From: Piper betle
Taxonomy: Eukaryota > Streptophyta > Magnoliopsida > Piperales > Piperaceae
Direction of reading: 5' to 3'
NCBI GenBank assembly: GCA_033002965.1
Contig: JAURVB010013248.1
Span: 124,001-188,000, forward strand
Length of the DNA stretch: 64,000 nucleotides
The notes beneath the pieces are model-generated. The model was given only the letters and a program-made list of their open reading frames with translations. It had not been told where the DNA came from and did not search any database. A program made the translations under genes and the position numbers. Below, in pieces: positions 12,250-21,152 of this stretch (position 1 is its first letter; the number at the start of each line of letters is the position of its first letter).

Positions 12250-13010
12250 GGCATGGGACTCCGGTGAGGAGGTGGTTGCGGAGTCCACCGTTGGCATCAT
12301 CTCGATCGACGCCGCCGCCAACGCCGAATAAGTTGAAGGCTCTGTTTCTCCCGGAGTTGTGCTGCGTTGGTTCCTCTGTTTCTCCTGGGACGCCACGCAG
12401 CACGGCCGGCGGGACGCGTCGTCATGGGAGTCCGGTGAGGAGGCATGAGAGCATCGTTAGAATCGCCTCGATCGACGCCGCCAACGCCGTCGAAGTTGCC
12501 TGCTTTGTTTCTCCTGGAGCTGTGCGGCGGCGTTGGTTCCTCTGTTTCTCCCGTGACGCCATGCAGCACGGCCGGCGGGAAGAAGGCGGGAGGCGTTAGC
12601 ATTGGAGTCCAGTGAGGAGGTGGTCGCGGAGTCCTCCGTTGGCATCGTCTCCATCAACGCCGCCGACGCCGATTGGCTGCTCTGTTTTCGTGCTCTGTTT
12701 CGCTATTTCTTCTCTGATCCGGCGTGTTCTTGCTGGCGGAGTCCGGCTTCGGTTTCTTCCGGCCGGATAGCGCCTCCGACGACGACCTCAGCGCTGGCCT
12801 CTCCTTTCCGGTGAGCGTTGGCTTCTTCCTCCTCTGATCCGGCTGGTTTCTTGTTCCTCTGTTTCGCTGCTCTGAACCCGGCGCGCTCTTCCCGGCGGAG
12901 TTCGGCTCCGATTTCTCCGGGCCAGATAGCACCGCCGACGATGACCTCGGCACTGGCCTCTCCGTTCCGGTGAGCATTGGATTCTTCCTCCTCTAATCTG
13001 GCTTTTGTTT
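12250..13010. repeat. GC-rich tandem repeats in the element's left subterminal region
   Basis: A ~174-bp unit starts near 12250, 12424 and 12598 (shared: 'ggagtccggtgaggagg', 'cgatcgacgccgcc', 'gcagcacggccggcggga'). A second unit of about 165 bp starts near 12715 and 12880 ('ggcggagt.cggct', 'gatagc.ccgccgacga', 'ggcctctcc.ttccggtga'). All six frames look partly open because of base composition; I call no gene here. Confidence 0.7.
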
Positions 13011-13134
13011 GTCTCATGTTTTGGGTTGGATACATTATGATCCGAAAATTTGAGATGCTTGAAATTTGGTCCACTGCATTTGAGGCGATGAAATTTGTTC
13101 CAATTAAATTGGTTTTCTGTTATCGATTTAAATC

Positions 13135-13700
13135 GAATTAGCGGCGATCGCCGAGGGAGGCGACAGGGCAGCGAGGCGGAGCGGGGCGAGCTGCGAGGGC
13201 GGGGCTGGGCTGCGAGGCGGGGCGAGGCGAGTTGCGAGGGCGGCTTCGGGGCGGAAGGCGAGGAGGGGGGGGGGCGACGGGGCAATAGGGCAGCGAGGGT
13301 GGTGACGGGGCGGGACAGGGAGCGAGGGGGGCGACGGGGCGACAGGGCGGCGAGGGCGGTGGCGGCGGCTGGGGAGAACGAGGGATGAAATATAAGTGGC
13401 ATTTTCGTAATTAAAAGTTGACTCGAGTCCGACTCGAGTCAAAAATAATAACTAATTCCAAATAATTTTAAAAAAATCTAAAAATATATTAAAAAATATC
13501 ATAAAATATAATACATATTATAACATGAAAATTATATTAAAATGACATATTCTATACTAATAACCCACTAATTTTGATTAAGTTGAAATTTTTGTATAGG
13601 ACCGATTCAACTGAACCGATTCCTATCCGATTTAGATCGATTCCGATTCCGATTCCGACTCCTTCGAAAACCGATTCCGATTTCGATTCCGATTTTTACA
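13135..13700 (-). mobile_element. LTR-like fragment nested in the Mutator-like element
   Basis: Read on the minus strand it starts TGTAAAAATCGG at 13700, has an AT-rich part, then the palindromic ttgactcgag...ctcgagtcaa module (13420-13441), then GC-rich DNA. This is the order seen in the first 1.1 kb of the solo LTR at 21153. There are many differences and no downstream LTR part, so it is either a truncated relative or a related short element. Confidence 0.45.
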
Positions 13701-13960
13701 ACCATGAATTAAACTGGTGGCTTAGTTTTTTTGTTGTAGATTAAATATATAATCAGCGAATGGTAAATTTTTAATTGCAGGTTTTTGTCAATATTTGATT
13801 TTTTTTTAGCAGGTAGATTGATAAGGCAACGCCGACGGCTTTGAAGGAGAGCAAGCCATTGTGAAATAGTTGGACGCCAGCAAGGGAATTCAATACCGAA
13901 AAATAATTGGTTTGGTCTTGTTCTTCAAGTTGATTTAGATTTTTCTATTTTGTATATCTG

Positions 13961-15531
13961 ATGGAAGAAAATAGCAGCATTGGATATACTGACGGGAAAA
14001 ATGTTAGTAGTTCCATGGAAGATAATGAAGATCAGATACATGATTTGTGGTTGACTCAACATGAAATGCAGACTACAGAAGAAGATTGTGTGGAAATTGA
14101 AGAATTTGACAAGATTAGTGAAGATTTTGACGAAACACAAGTTGAAGGTGAAGCCGTACAAATATCCGAATCATTTATAAATATGACCCCTTGTTTGGGC
14201 ATGGAATTCTCTTCAGAAAAAGCAGCATATGATTTTTACAACCAGTATGCAAGAAGACAAGGGTTTAGCATTCGAAAGGGTGGGTTTTATCGTTCGAGAA
14301 AGACGAACTGTATCATATCTCGAAAATTAGTCTGTTCGAAAGAAGGTAAAAAAATATGAATGACAAGAGGCAGATGGGGAGAGAAGTTAAAAGGCATAGA
14401 GAGACTAGAGAAGATTGCAAAGCTTATATGAGAATACATCTGAGCAAGTGTGGAGTGTGGAAAGTAGAAGATTTTTTGGACATTCATAGTCATAACTCCT
14501 CTACTCCAACCAAAGTTGGAAAGCTTCGGTCTCATAATCGACTGTCTGAATCCTGCAAGAATATGATTGATTCGCTACATCAAACAGGAATGAGACCATC
14601 AGCCATCTCTAAAGTTTTGAATGCAACTTCTAGTAGCATCAACATAGACATAGTGACGCGCCAAGCTTGCAGCAACCATCTAAAAAGCACCCATAAGAAT
14701 GACGTTGGGCGACAATGTTTAAGTGTTATTAAATACTTTCAAGAGAAAAATGTGAAAGACAATGACTTCTTCTTTGAAATTGAATTAGATGAGAATGGAA
14801 CAACCCAAAATGTTTTTTGGGCTGATGGGAGATCAAGGGCATCTTATATGAACTTTGGTGATGTGATAGTGTTTGATGTAACTTATAGGACCAATGCATT
14901 CTCCATGCCGTTTGCTCCATTTACAGGTATAAATCATCATCGGCAATCATCACTTTTTGGTTGTGCTTTACTTGCTGATGAGACAGAAGCAACATTCACT
15001 TGGTTGTTTAAGACATGGTTAAAATGTATGTGGGGAAAAGCACCTACTTCGATTATCACAGATCAAGATGGTGCAATGCGAAAGGCTATTGCAACTGTTT
15101 TTCCGAACACCCATCACAGGTTTTGCTCATGGCACATATCTAATAATGCCATGATTCATCTAAAACAGTTGAAGTCCAACCATAGTGAATTTGAGAAAGA
15201 ATATAGCGATTGGATATATAGAAGTGATACAACCGCTGAATTTGAGGAGAAATGGAAGATTATAAAAGAAAAATACAATTTGGACAACAACAGTTGGTTG
15301 TCGTCCATGTATGATATCAGACACCATTGGATATCTATATACATGAAGGATAAGTTCTTTGCCGGTATGACTTCGAGCCAAAGAAGCGAGAGCATGAACT
15401 CATTTTTTGATGGATTTGTGCATTCACAAACCCCACTGGCAGATTTTGTGAGGCAGTATGATAGGGCGTTACAATCTCGTAGATTTGACGAGGAACAAGA
15501 GGATTTTAATATCATATATATGTTACTTTGA
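13961..15531 (+). pseudogene. FAR1/FHY3-type MULE transposase, frameshifted and 3'-truncated
   Basis: The ATG at 13961 opens an acidic N-terminus, then a FAR1 DNA-binding domain (FSSEKAAYDFYNQYARRQGFSIR..., SRKLVCSKEG; 14205-14350). The frame breaks in the A-run at 14346-14352. One extra A would join it to the second part (14356-15531), which finishes the binding domain (RETREDCKAYMRI, IHSHNS). That part carries the MULE transposase core: IVFDVTYRTN (first Asp), SIITDQDGAMRKAI (second Asp), HRFCSWHI, and SSQRSESMNSFF (Glu). This is the DDE catalytic triad in order. It ends at 15531, just after DFVRQYDRAL, before the SWIM zinc finger expected in the family. In the host such proteins can be transcription factors for phytochrome A signalling; here, inside terminal inverted repeats, it is the element's own transposase. 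The 3' loss could partly be an unseen intron. Confidence 0.85.
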
Positions 15532-15614
15532 ACACAACCATGATAAATCATACAATTTTTTATTTTTTTACATAATTACAATGTCTCAAATTCTTATCAA
15601 ATATTTACTAAGTA

Positions 15615-15687
15615 GGATCTTGATGGATTCGAACCACCATCCCTCAAGCATTTCTTGAGTGCTCTGCCAATTTTGAGCTAAAGATCC
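15615..15687 (-). tRNA. tRNA-like cloverleaf, probably a tRNA pseudogene
   Basis: Read on the minus strand, 73 bases fold as a cloverleaf. The acceptor stem GGATCTT/AAGATCC pairs perfectly. A D stem GCTC/GAGC, an anticodon stem CTCAA/TTGAG, a T stem GGTGG/CCATC with one G-U, and the T loop TTCGAAT are all present. The anticodon loop GAAATGC lacks the invariant U at position 33, so a working anticodon is doubtful (AAT by position). It lies inside the Mutator-like element, behind the transposase. I do not recognise the amino-acid family or an organellar source. Confidence 0.5.
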
Positions 15688-16059
15688 ATAACAGTTTCAT
15701 TTAATGAAAAACATATTGGGATTCAATTTATCAACGCTTTTCTTCTCAGGTTGTGAAAGCAGCTCTAGGGATTCGATTTAGCACAAATTGGGAGGATCGA
15801 GTTTAGTTTAGAATTGTCCAAAAGCATGCACGCATTCATGCATATACACCAGAGTACCATGTCCCAATTAGTGATCTAGTGAAACTCTATCCAGGATGAT
15901 AACACAGATTAGAAAGAAAATATGCTCGCTTCATGTTCTCAACTAGTCTTGTGAAAATCTGCAAAATTGTTCTAAAATTTTATTCATGTACTTCTGGGAG
16001 GGTTGATGAACTTACAGACTCTGTAACACCTTTTACTATCTCTTCTGGAACTATTGACG
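15688..16059. other. Unassigned DNA inside the Mutator-like element
   Basis: No coding or structural signal seen between the tRNA-like sequence and the PRP39 fragment. Confidence 0.4.
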
Positions 16060-16939
16060 GTGAACTATCTCTTCAGTCAAAACTGGTTTTGTAGATGCTG
16101 GAATTGATTGGTCAAGTGGATTAGACTCAGTTTCTAATCCATCAGCCCCAGGAATTTCAATAGCAACAGATGCTACCATGGCTGCAACTTCCTCTGCAGT
16201 CTGAATTTCTGACAAAGGCCGGTGTGTTGCCAGCTCCTTGAAACTGTAAGTGCAAACATTTAGAAATGTTTAAAATGCTAAAATCTAGTCCAGTTACATA
16301 TTGCATTGTTACCTGTTGTAAAAGCGGTCAAGTTGTTGGATAGGATTTTCCAATATCCTTGAGTAAATCGAAGCCAGATTACTCCATTGCTGTTGTGAGT
16401 ACTCATACTCAATGTATTTATCCCATAGAGGAGCAGACAAATAATCACTGCCAACATATGCCAATCCTCGTTCAAAGAGCCTACAACCCAATCATTTAGA
16501 AAAGAATGAGGTCATATGTCAAAATCATGAAAGATCAAGTACATATTATTCAAGGTCAATTTTTTTAAAGATTGCATTTGGCAAATAGAAACAGTTTGCG
16601 TGCTAATGAACTAGCATTACATACAATTGTTCAAAAATAAAGATCAAATTGCGCCTTCATCTGTCATATCATATAAGTGGTAATATCTGAAACTGTATGA
16701 TCATGCTACCTTCTAACTGTATCCTGATCATCATATGTCAATATAGCAAAGGTACAATAATGTAACCACATGTCAACAGAATATGTCACAGCCTGAACTG
16801 CCCGTTCATATACTTCTACAACTTTGTCCATATTTCCAAAATTTGCCTCATGATCTGCATACTTTTTCCAGTAACCATAACACAAGGGAAATTCCACAAA
16901 GAATGCATCATATACTTTTCGTATTTTTGCTATATTAAC
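16060..16939 (-). pseudogene. PRP39: Captured fragment of pre-mRNA-processing factor PRP39, introns retained
   Basis: Three exons on the minus strand match the N-terminal HAT repeats of plant PRP39, a U1 snRNP-associated splicing factor. Exon a is 16710-16939 ([55 protein letters not shown]). Exon b is 16313-16480 ([48 protein letters not shown]). Exon c runs from 16243 to about 16060 (SFKELATHRPLSEIQTAEE). Intron borders are GT-AG and phases agree, so the reading frame crosses exon joins. The start of the gene and most of its body are absent. Retained introns point to capture at the DNA level. Since it lies between the inverted repeats, it moves with the element. It could produce antisense or small RNA against the host gene, but that is inference. 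Confidence 0.85.
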
Positions 16940-18000
16940 CTGTAAAAAGACAGAGCAAATTATCAAGGGTCAGTCAATTTGTACGATAGTTAAATCAATA
17001 GGGTATACAGCAAGCACAGAATGCAATCAGTCCTCATGCCTCACCACTTAACACCTCTGAGAAAGATACACAAAGTACAGTTTAAATCATGATAAAAATC
17101 AAACCAGGAAACGTATAACAATATTTTTCCCTTGGCCTCTGGGATCGTAACATATCAGTGCTGACATCATCTCGCCAAAATTAAGCACTTGGAGCAAACT
17201 ATAGTCAAGTCGATTGTGGGATATGTCCCACAACAAATGTCTTGCAAATGATGCCTTTACAATTACCAAATTAAACTTTCTTTGGGATGATCCTGTATAC
17301 TTATAGACATGACTGGCCGGTAAGCTTTCCTATATAACTTTACAAAGAAATGCAGCAAGTACTTTAACATACCATCTGTTTCATGGCACAAGTGTTTTAA
17401 GATGACAATAAAAATACCAAGATCTACTTGCTGTTAATTTAAGCAGTTTACGGTGAACCCATCAAAGCCCTCAACTCATGTATTATCAAGAAACAGCTCT
17501 TGCAACTGACAAACAACCAACGCCCAAGAAAGGAATGCAATCAACATACCCCAGGAAAAAACTCTTTCCCAATTAGTGCTCTGCTCGCCTGCTTGCATTT
17601 ACAGGGAGACGGTCTGGGTGGGGGCTAGAACTGCATTTACAGGACCAGCTTGTGAACATCTCTAGCAAAGAGTAACAACAAAGTAAAAGATATCAAGACA
17701 TCGAATCGTGAACACATTCCCACCATCAACAATAAAGCAGCTTACTTTCAACAAAGAGTGTGAATACACAACCAAAATACATAACAACATTTCAATTCCA
17801 TCACTACATGAAGCCATAGATAACTGATCCACATCAAAATTCAAAATTCCAGTGCATGGATCACATAATTACATTGCAGATCAACAAATTACAGTGCAGG
17901 GATCTAATGAATCAGATCTATCAAAACAAGATCAACAACACAGCCATACAAGAGTTGAAAGAAAAAAAGCAAAGGAAAAAAGCCTACGACATATTTAGAT
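16940..18000. other. Non-coding DNA upstream of the captured PRP39 exons
   Basis: AT-rich DNA without a recognised exon. It may be captured intron or flank of PRP39, since it continues the same side of the fragment. Confidence 0.35.
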
Positions 18001-18470
18001 TAAGGGGACAAAGATGAACCTTGGCAAAGCAGACGGCAAAGGCGCTGCTGGCGAAGATGCCGGTGAAGATCCCAAACATCGTCGCTGGATGAGGTCGGTC
18101 GAGCCACAATTGATGACGCCGGCGGGTAAGGGGGTGTAGGCCGCGTTGAGGCGGCGAGGCGGCACGACGCGGGGAAAGGAATGGGGGGGGGGTGAATTTA
18201 CAGCCCTTGGCCACCGCATCGAACTCCGGCAAGTCCAACTCCTCCGGAAGCAGCTGCGGATGCGGCATTGGTGGCGGCACCACCAGGTCATTGAGGTCGA
18301 GCTGCTGGCAGCAGCTGCGCGGTCGCCGAACTTCTTGGGCTCGCAGCGGCGTGGGTCAACGACGAGGAGGGTGCGGTCGTACCTGACGACGATGTCCGTG
18401 ATCTCCAACTCGCCCTCCACCACCGCCTCCGGCAGCCGGCCGAGCCAGACAAGCGCCGCCGCCCTGTGAA
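18001..18470 (-). pseudogene. GC-rich chimeric open region with a captured ribosomal protein S16 piece
   Basis: On the minus strand, 18319-18411 encodes [15 protein letters not shown] and [11 protein letters not shown]. This is nearly the C-terminal text of the 40S ribosomal protein S16 (uS9) family (...[20 protein letters not shown]...). The family's final RGARARFQKSYR is missing; the text turns into unrelated sequence after KKFGD. In another frame lies [11 protein letters not shown] with [11 protein letters not shown], and near 18080-18010 [20 protein letters not shown]; neither is recognised. The region is probably a patchwork of captured exons acting as an upstream part of a minus-strand transcript. 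No complete gene is claimed. Confidence 0.6.
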
Positions 18471-18601
18471 CAAATGCATGGAGGTGGAGGTGGGGGAGAT
18501 AAAAAGATTAAAATTTCCAGCCGTTGGATAGAATCCAACGGCTGGTATCAAGCTCAAGCACAGGCAACTCGCCTGTGCTGCATCACAGAAAACTCACGCT
18601 C

Positions 18602-18610
18602 TTATTTGAA
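18602..18610. other. 9-bp target-site duplication, right (TTATTTGAA)
   Basis: Exact copy of 12036-12044, directly after the right end of the Mutator-like element. Confidence 0.85.
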
Positions 18611-19030
18611 TATCCCTTAATAATTTTTTTGATAATGTATTTGGTAAATCTTCCATCCTTCACATGCTTTCAACTCTTTACATTATTGGATTTGTGCATA
18701 TTAATTTTTTGTGCAGAACCAAAATTTCCCCCATTTTCTGCCTTGAATTGGCCTAAGGAAATTACCATATAATTCATTGAGTTAATCAAACACGGAGAAT
18801 ATTCGGGGAAATTTATTTGTGTACATATTATTACTCTAATTTTATGTGTACTCAAGCTTAGACTTGCCGGCTCAAGAAATACAGCCATTAGTTAGCATCT
18901 ACTCGGCGTGAATTCATAAAATTAGTGTTTTTCATTTTAATCACTCTTGAGGATCAATTTCAATGTTGACCTTGATCACAATATCGTTAACTATACAACT
19001 TTTTTCGTAGCTTCAACATTCAATTCTGTT
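18611..19030. other. 3' flank of the peroxidase pseudogene
   Basis: Host DNA of copy A. It corresponds loosely to 42493-43250 in copy B ('ttttaatcact', 'atgttgacct', 'cacaatatc.ttaact'). No gene. Confidence 0.5.
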
Positions 19031-19685
19031 CGATTGATAACACGGCAATTAGCTCTGATCTCCCCAGCTGTACCAGTCAAGACATCCAACTCCCCCATCT
19101 TCACCATGGCAGCAGGAAACTTGACCCCCATAGATGTCTAAAGCATTCCCACATACTTGGCTGGTGGTGCAGTGTCAGTAAGGAGCGCTTGGTCTGAGGT
19201 GAAGAGGCTTCGGTTGGCCAGCAAATCGGCGTACTATGCAGTGTCCATAAAGTTGGGGCTGCTGGGATTCATGGGCACCACTAGGCTTGTGTCTGTGCTC
19301 CCCTCTGGGCACTGGTTCTTTAGCTGCGCTGTATAGGCTGCTTCCAAACTTGGGTCTTGGCCTCTTGTTGAGTTGAAGTTGTAGATCCGGTTTGTGAAGG
19401 AGGTGCAACGGGAACGGCCAATTGTATGCGCCCCTGCTTATGTATAGATCATGATATGTCAGTTTAGGAGACGTAACTTTGAAATTTTGTTGTGGGTATT
19501 TGGAACATTGATTGTGTACGAAGTTGAACGGATTTAAATTTGTTGTTGATTAATTACCTGCGAGGGTCACTATTTCCTCCTGTGTTAGGCCTTTTTGGCG
19601 AAAATTTGGGTGAGAGTGGCAACATCGTATGTGGGTGGAGGCAGCTCACTAAGAGCCTCAGAGGCCAATGAAACGCTGCCATCAC

Positions 19686-20197
19686 TGATATGAAGAAGAT
19701 CCAAGTGGAGGGATAAATTGGAATTTTGGATTTTATACTCTTCATAGAATGATAATTCGAATTTTGATACTCATCATAAGAGCCGTGATATGAAATTTAA
19801 ATTCAAATTGTGAATGAATGTATAAAAGGGGAGAAAGTGTATGAAAAAGGAACATATGAAATTTTCAACTTCTTCATTGCTGTCTTCTCACTTCGTCTCC
19901 CTTCCTTCCTCCTTTCTCAGTTCTCAGAACTCCTTCCCAATCTCATTCCTCTTCTGATTCACATAATTCAAATTCCTCTGCATTCCTCTGTTCATCATTT
20001 CGATATTTGCTCTGTTCGGTGTTTTGTTCGTGAATGTTACATATTTGAATTCTGTTTCAGTTTACGGTTTATGTTCATTGCTGAGACATTGATACAATCT
20101 TGAGGAAGGATAAAAACTGTATTGGATATGGCTTCACGATCCTCAGGGTTGGCAGATCGAGGGAAGGGAATTCTTCCTGCTCCTGATGATCAGAACA
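19686..20197 (+). repeat. 5' LTR of the Ty3/gypsy element (512 bp)
   Basis: Begins TGATATGAAG and ends CAGAACA. By eye it differs from the 3' LTR by about three substitutions and two single-base indels, so the insertion is recent. A TATA-like 'tgtataaaagg' lies near 19820. Confidence 0.93.
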
Positions 20198-20212
20198 AAT
20201 TGGTATCAGAGC
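20198..20212 (+). other. Primer-binding site of the Ty3/gypsy element
   Basis: AATTGGTATCAGAGC follows the 5' LTR directly. TGGTATCAGAGC is complementary to the 3' end of plant initiator methionine tRNA. Confidence 0.93.
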
Positions 20213-21147
20213 TGATTCGACCTAGGGATGGCAACAGATTGGAGTTACCAGAAGAGTTAGAGAATGAGGTAACTTCCGAAAATCTGGATATCTCGTCCAT
20301 TGCAATAGGTCAGGTAAGGATTCAGGATTCACTAGATACATGTACTCAAACTTTGAAAATGATACAAGAATCCATGGTGACATTCAATAACCGTATCACT
20401 CAATTGGAAAATTCTGCTCATAAGGATGTTCAAGATCGATTACAGACTTATAGTTACAATTCTGATTATAGAGCAAGCAATCGGGAACAATTATCCCCTT
20501 ACTTGTCAGAAACACCGTTGTCATCTCAAGTGAGCAGGTTGAAATTCCAGAGGTATAATGGGGAATCTGATCCAATTGTGTGGTTGTATCATTGTGAGCA
20601 ATATTTTGAATTGTATAAAACAATGGAAAAGAACAAAGTCGCCATGGTTGCCTATCATTTGGATGATGAGGCACAACTTTGGTATCAATTATTCAAGAAA
20701 GAAAACCTGATCATAACTTGGACTGATTTTAAAGATGAAATTCTATCAAGGTATGGATCTTCTGAGTTTGAGGATCATTTCGAAGAGTTGTCAAAATTCA
20801 GACAAATTGGATCAGTGATAGATTACTACAAAACTTTTATTCGGTTGGTCACTAAAGCAGGTAATGTTACAATTGATCAGCAAGTCAGTTTTTACTGGAG
20901 GATTGAAAGAGAATTTATGCATAGATGTCAAAGCTCAGAAGCCGAGAACATTGAGAGCTGCTCTTAGCTATGCTAAATTGTATGAATCAAAGACAAAAGT
21001 TAGCAGAACTTCCAATTGGATAAGTGGCAGTAAAATGAAATCCACAGAGGAGAGACTGTGTTTTCTACACCTACAACATCTGCAAACAAGAATCCTAGTA
21101 AGATGATTAAGAAATTGACCATCGAAGAAATGGCTCAAAGGAGGGCA

Positions 21148-21152
21148 AAATG
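21148..21152. other. Left 5-bp target duplication of the nested solo LTR
   Basis: AAATG, paired with AAAGG at 24010-24014. The uninterrupted gag text would read ..GCAAAAGGACTA.., so the left copy appears to have mutated. Confidence 0.7.

Larger units (their letters stand above)
12045..18601 (+). mobile_element. 6.56-kb Mutator-like element with FAR1-type transposase and captured host genes
   Basis: The element is bounded by a perfect 9-bp duplication. Terminal inverted repeats share TGATGCAGCACAGG (12061-12074, inverted at 18572-18585), with looser matches outward (TTTTCCT/TTTTCT). Just inside each end is a hairpin of the form CAGCCGT.GGAT...ATCCAACGGCTG (12101-12130, 18517-18545). From left to right the cargo is: GC-rich tandem repeats, an inserted LTR-like fragment, a FAR1/MULE transposase gene (+), a tRNA-like sequence (-), captured PRP39 exons (-) and a GC-rich region with a ribosomal protein S16 piece (-). 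An element carrying both its own transposase gene and host fragments differs from ordinary Pack-MULEs. The transposase is broken, so present mobility would need help from another copy. Confidence 0.88.

Noticed and set aside
12083..13402. Several open frames in the GC-rich left part of the Mutator-like element
   Set aside because: They overlap in all frames over tandem repeats, with no recognised domain. Treated as repeats.
13961..15531. Reading the FAR1 gene as a host phytochrome-signalling transcription factor
   Set aside because: It sits inside a TSD-bounded Mutator-like element, has a DDE core, is frameshifted and lacks SWIM. A transposase is the simpler reading.
19175..19408. Separate 77-residue minus-strand open frame
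   Set aside because: Wrong-frame reading of exon 4 of peroxidase pseudogene A.
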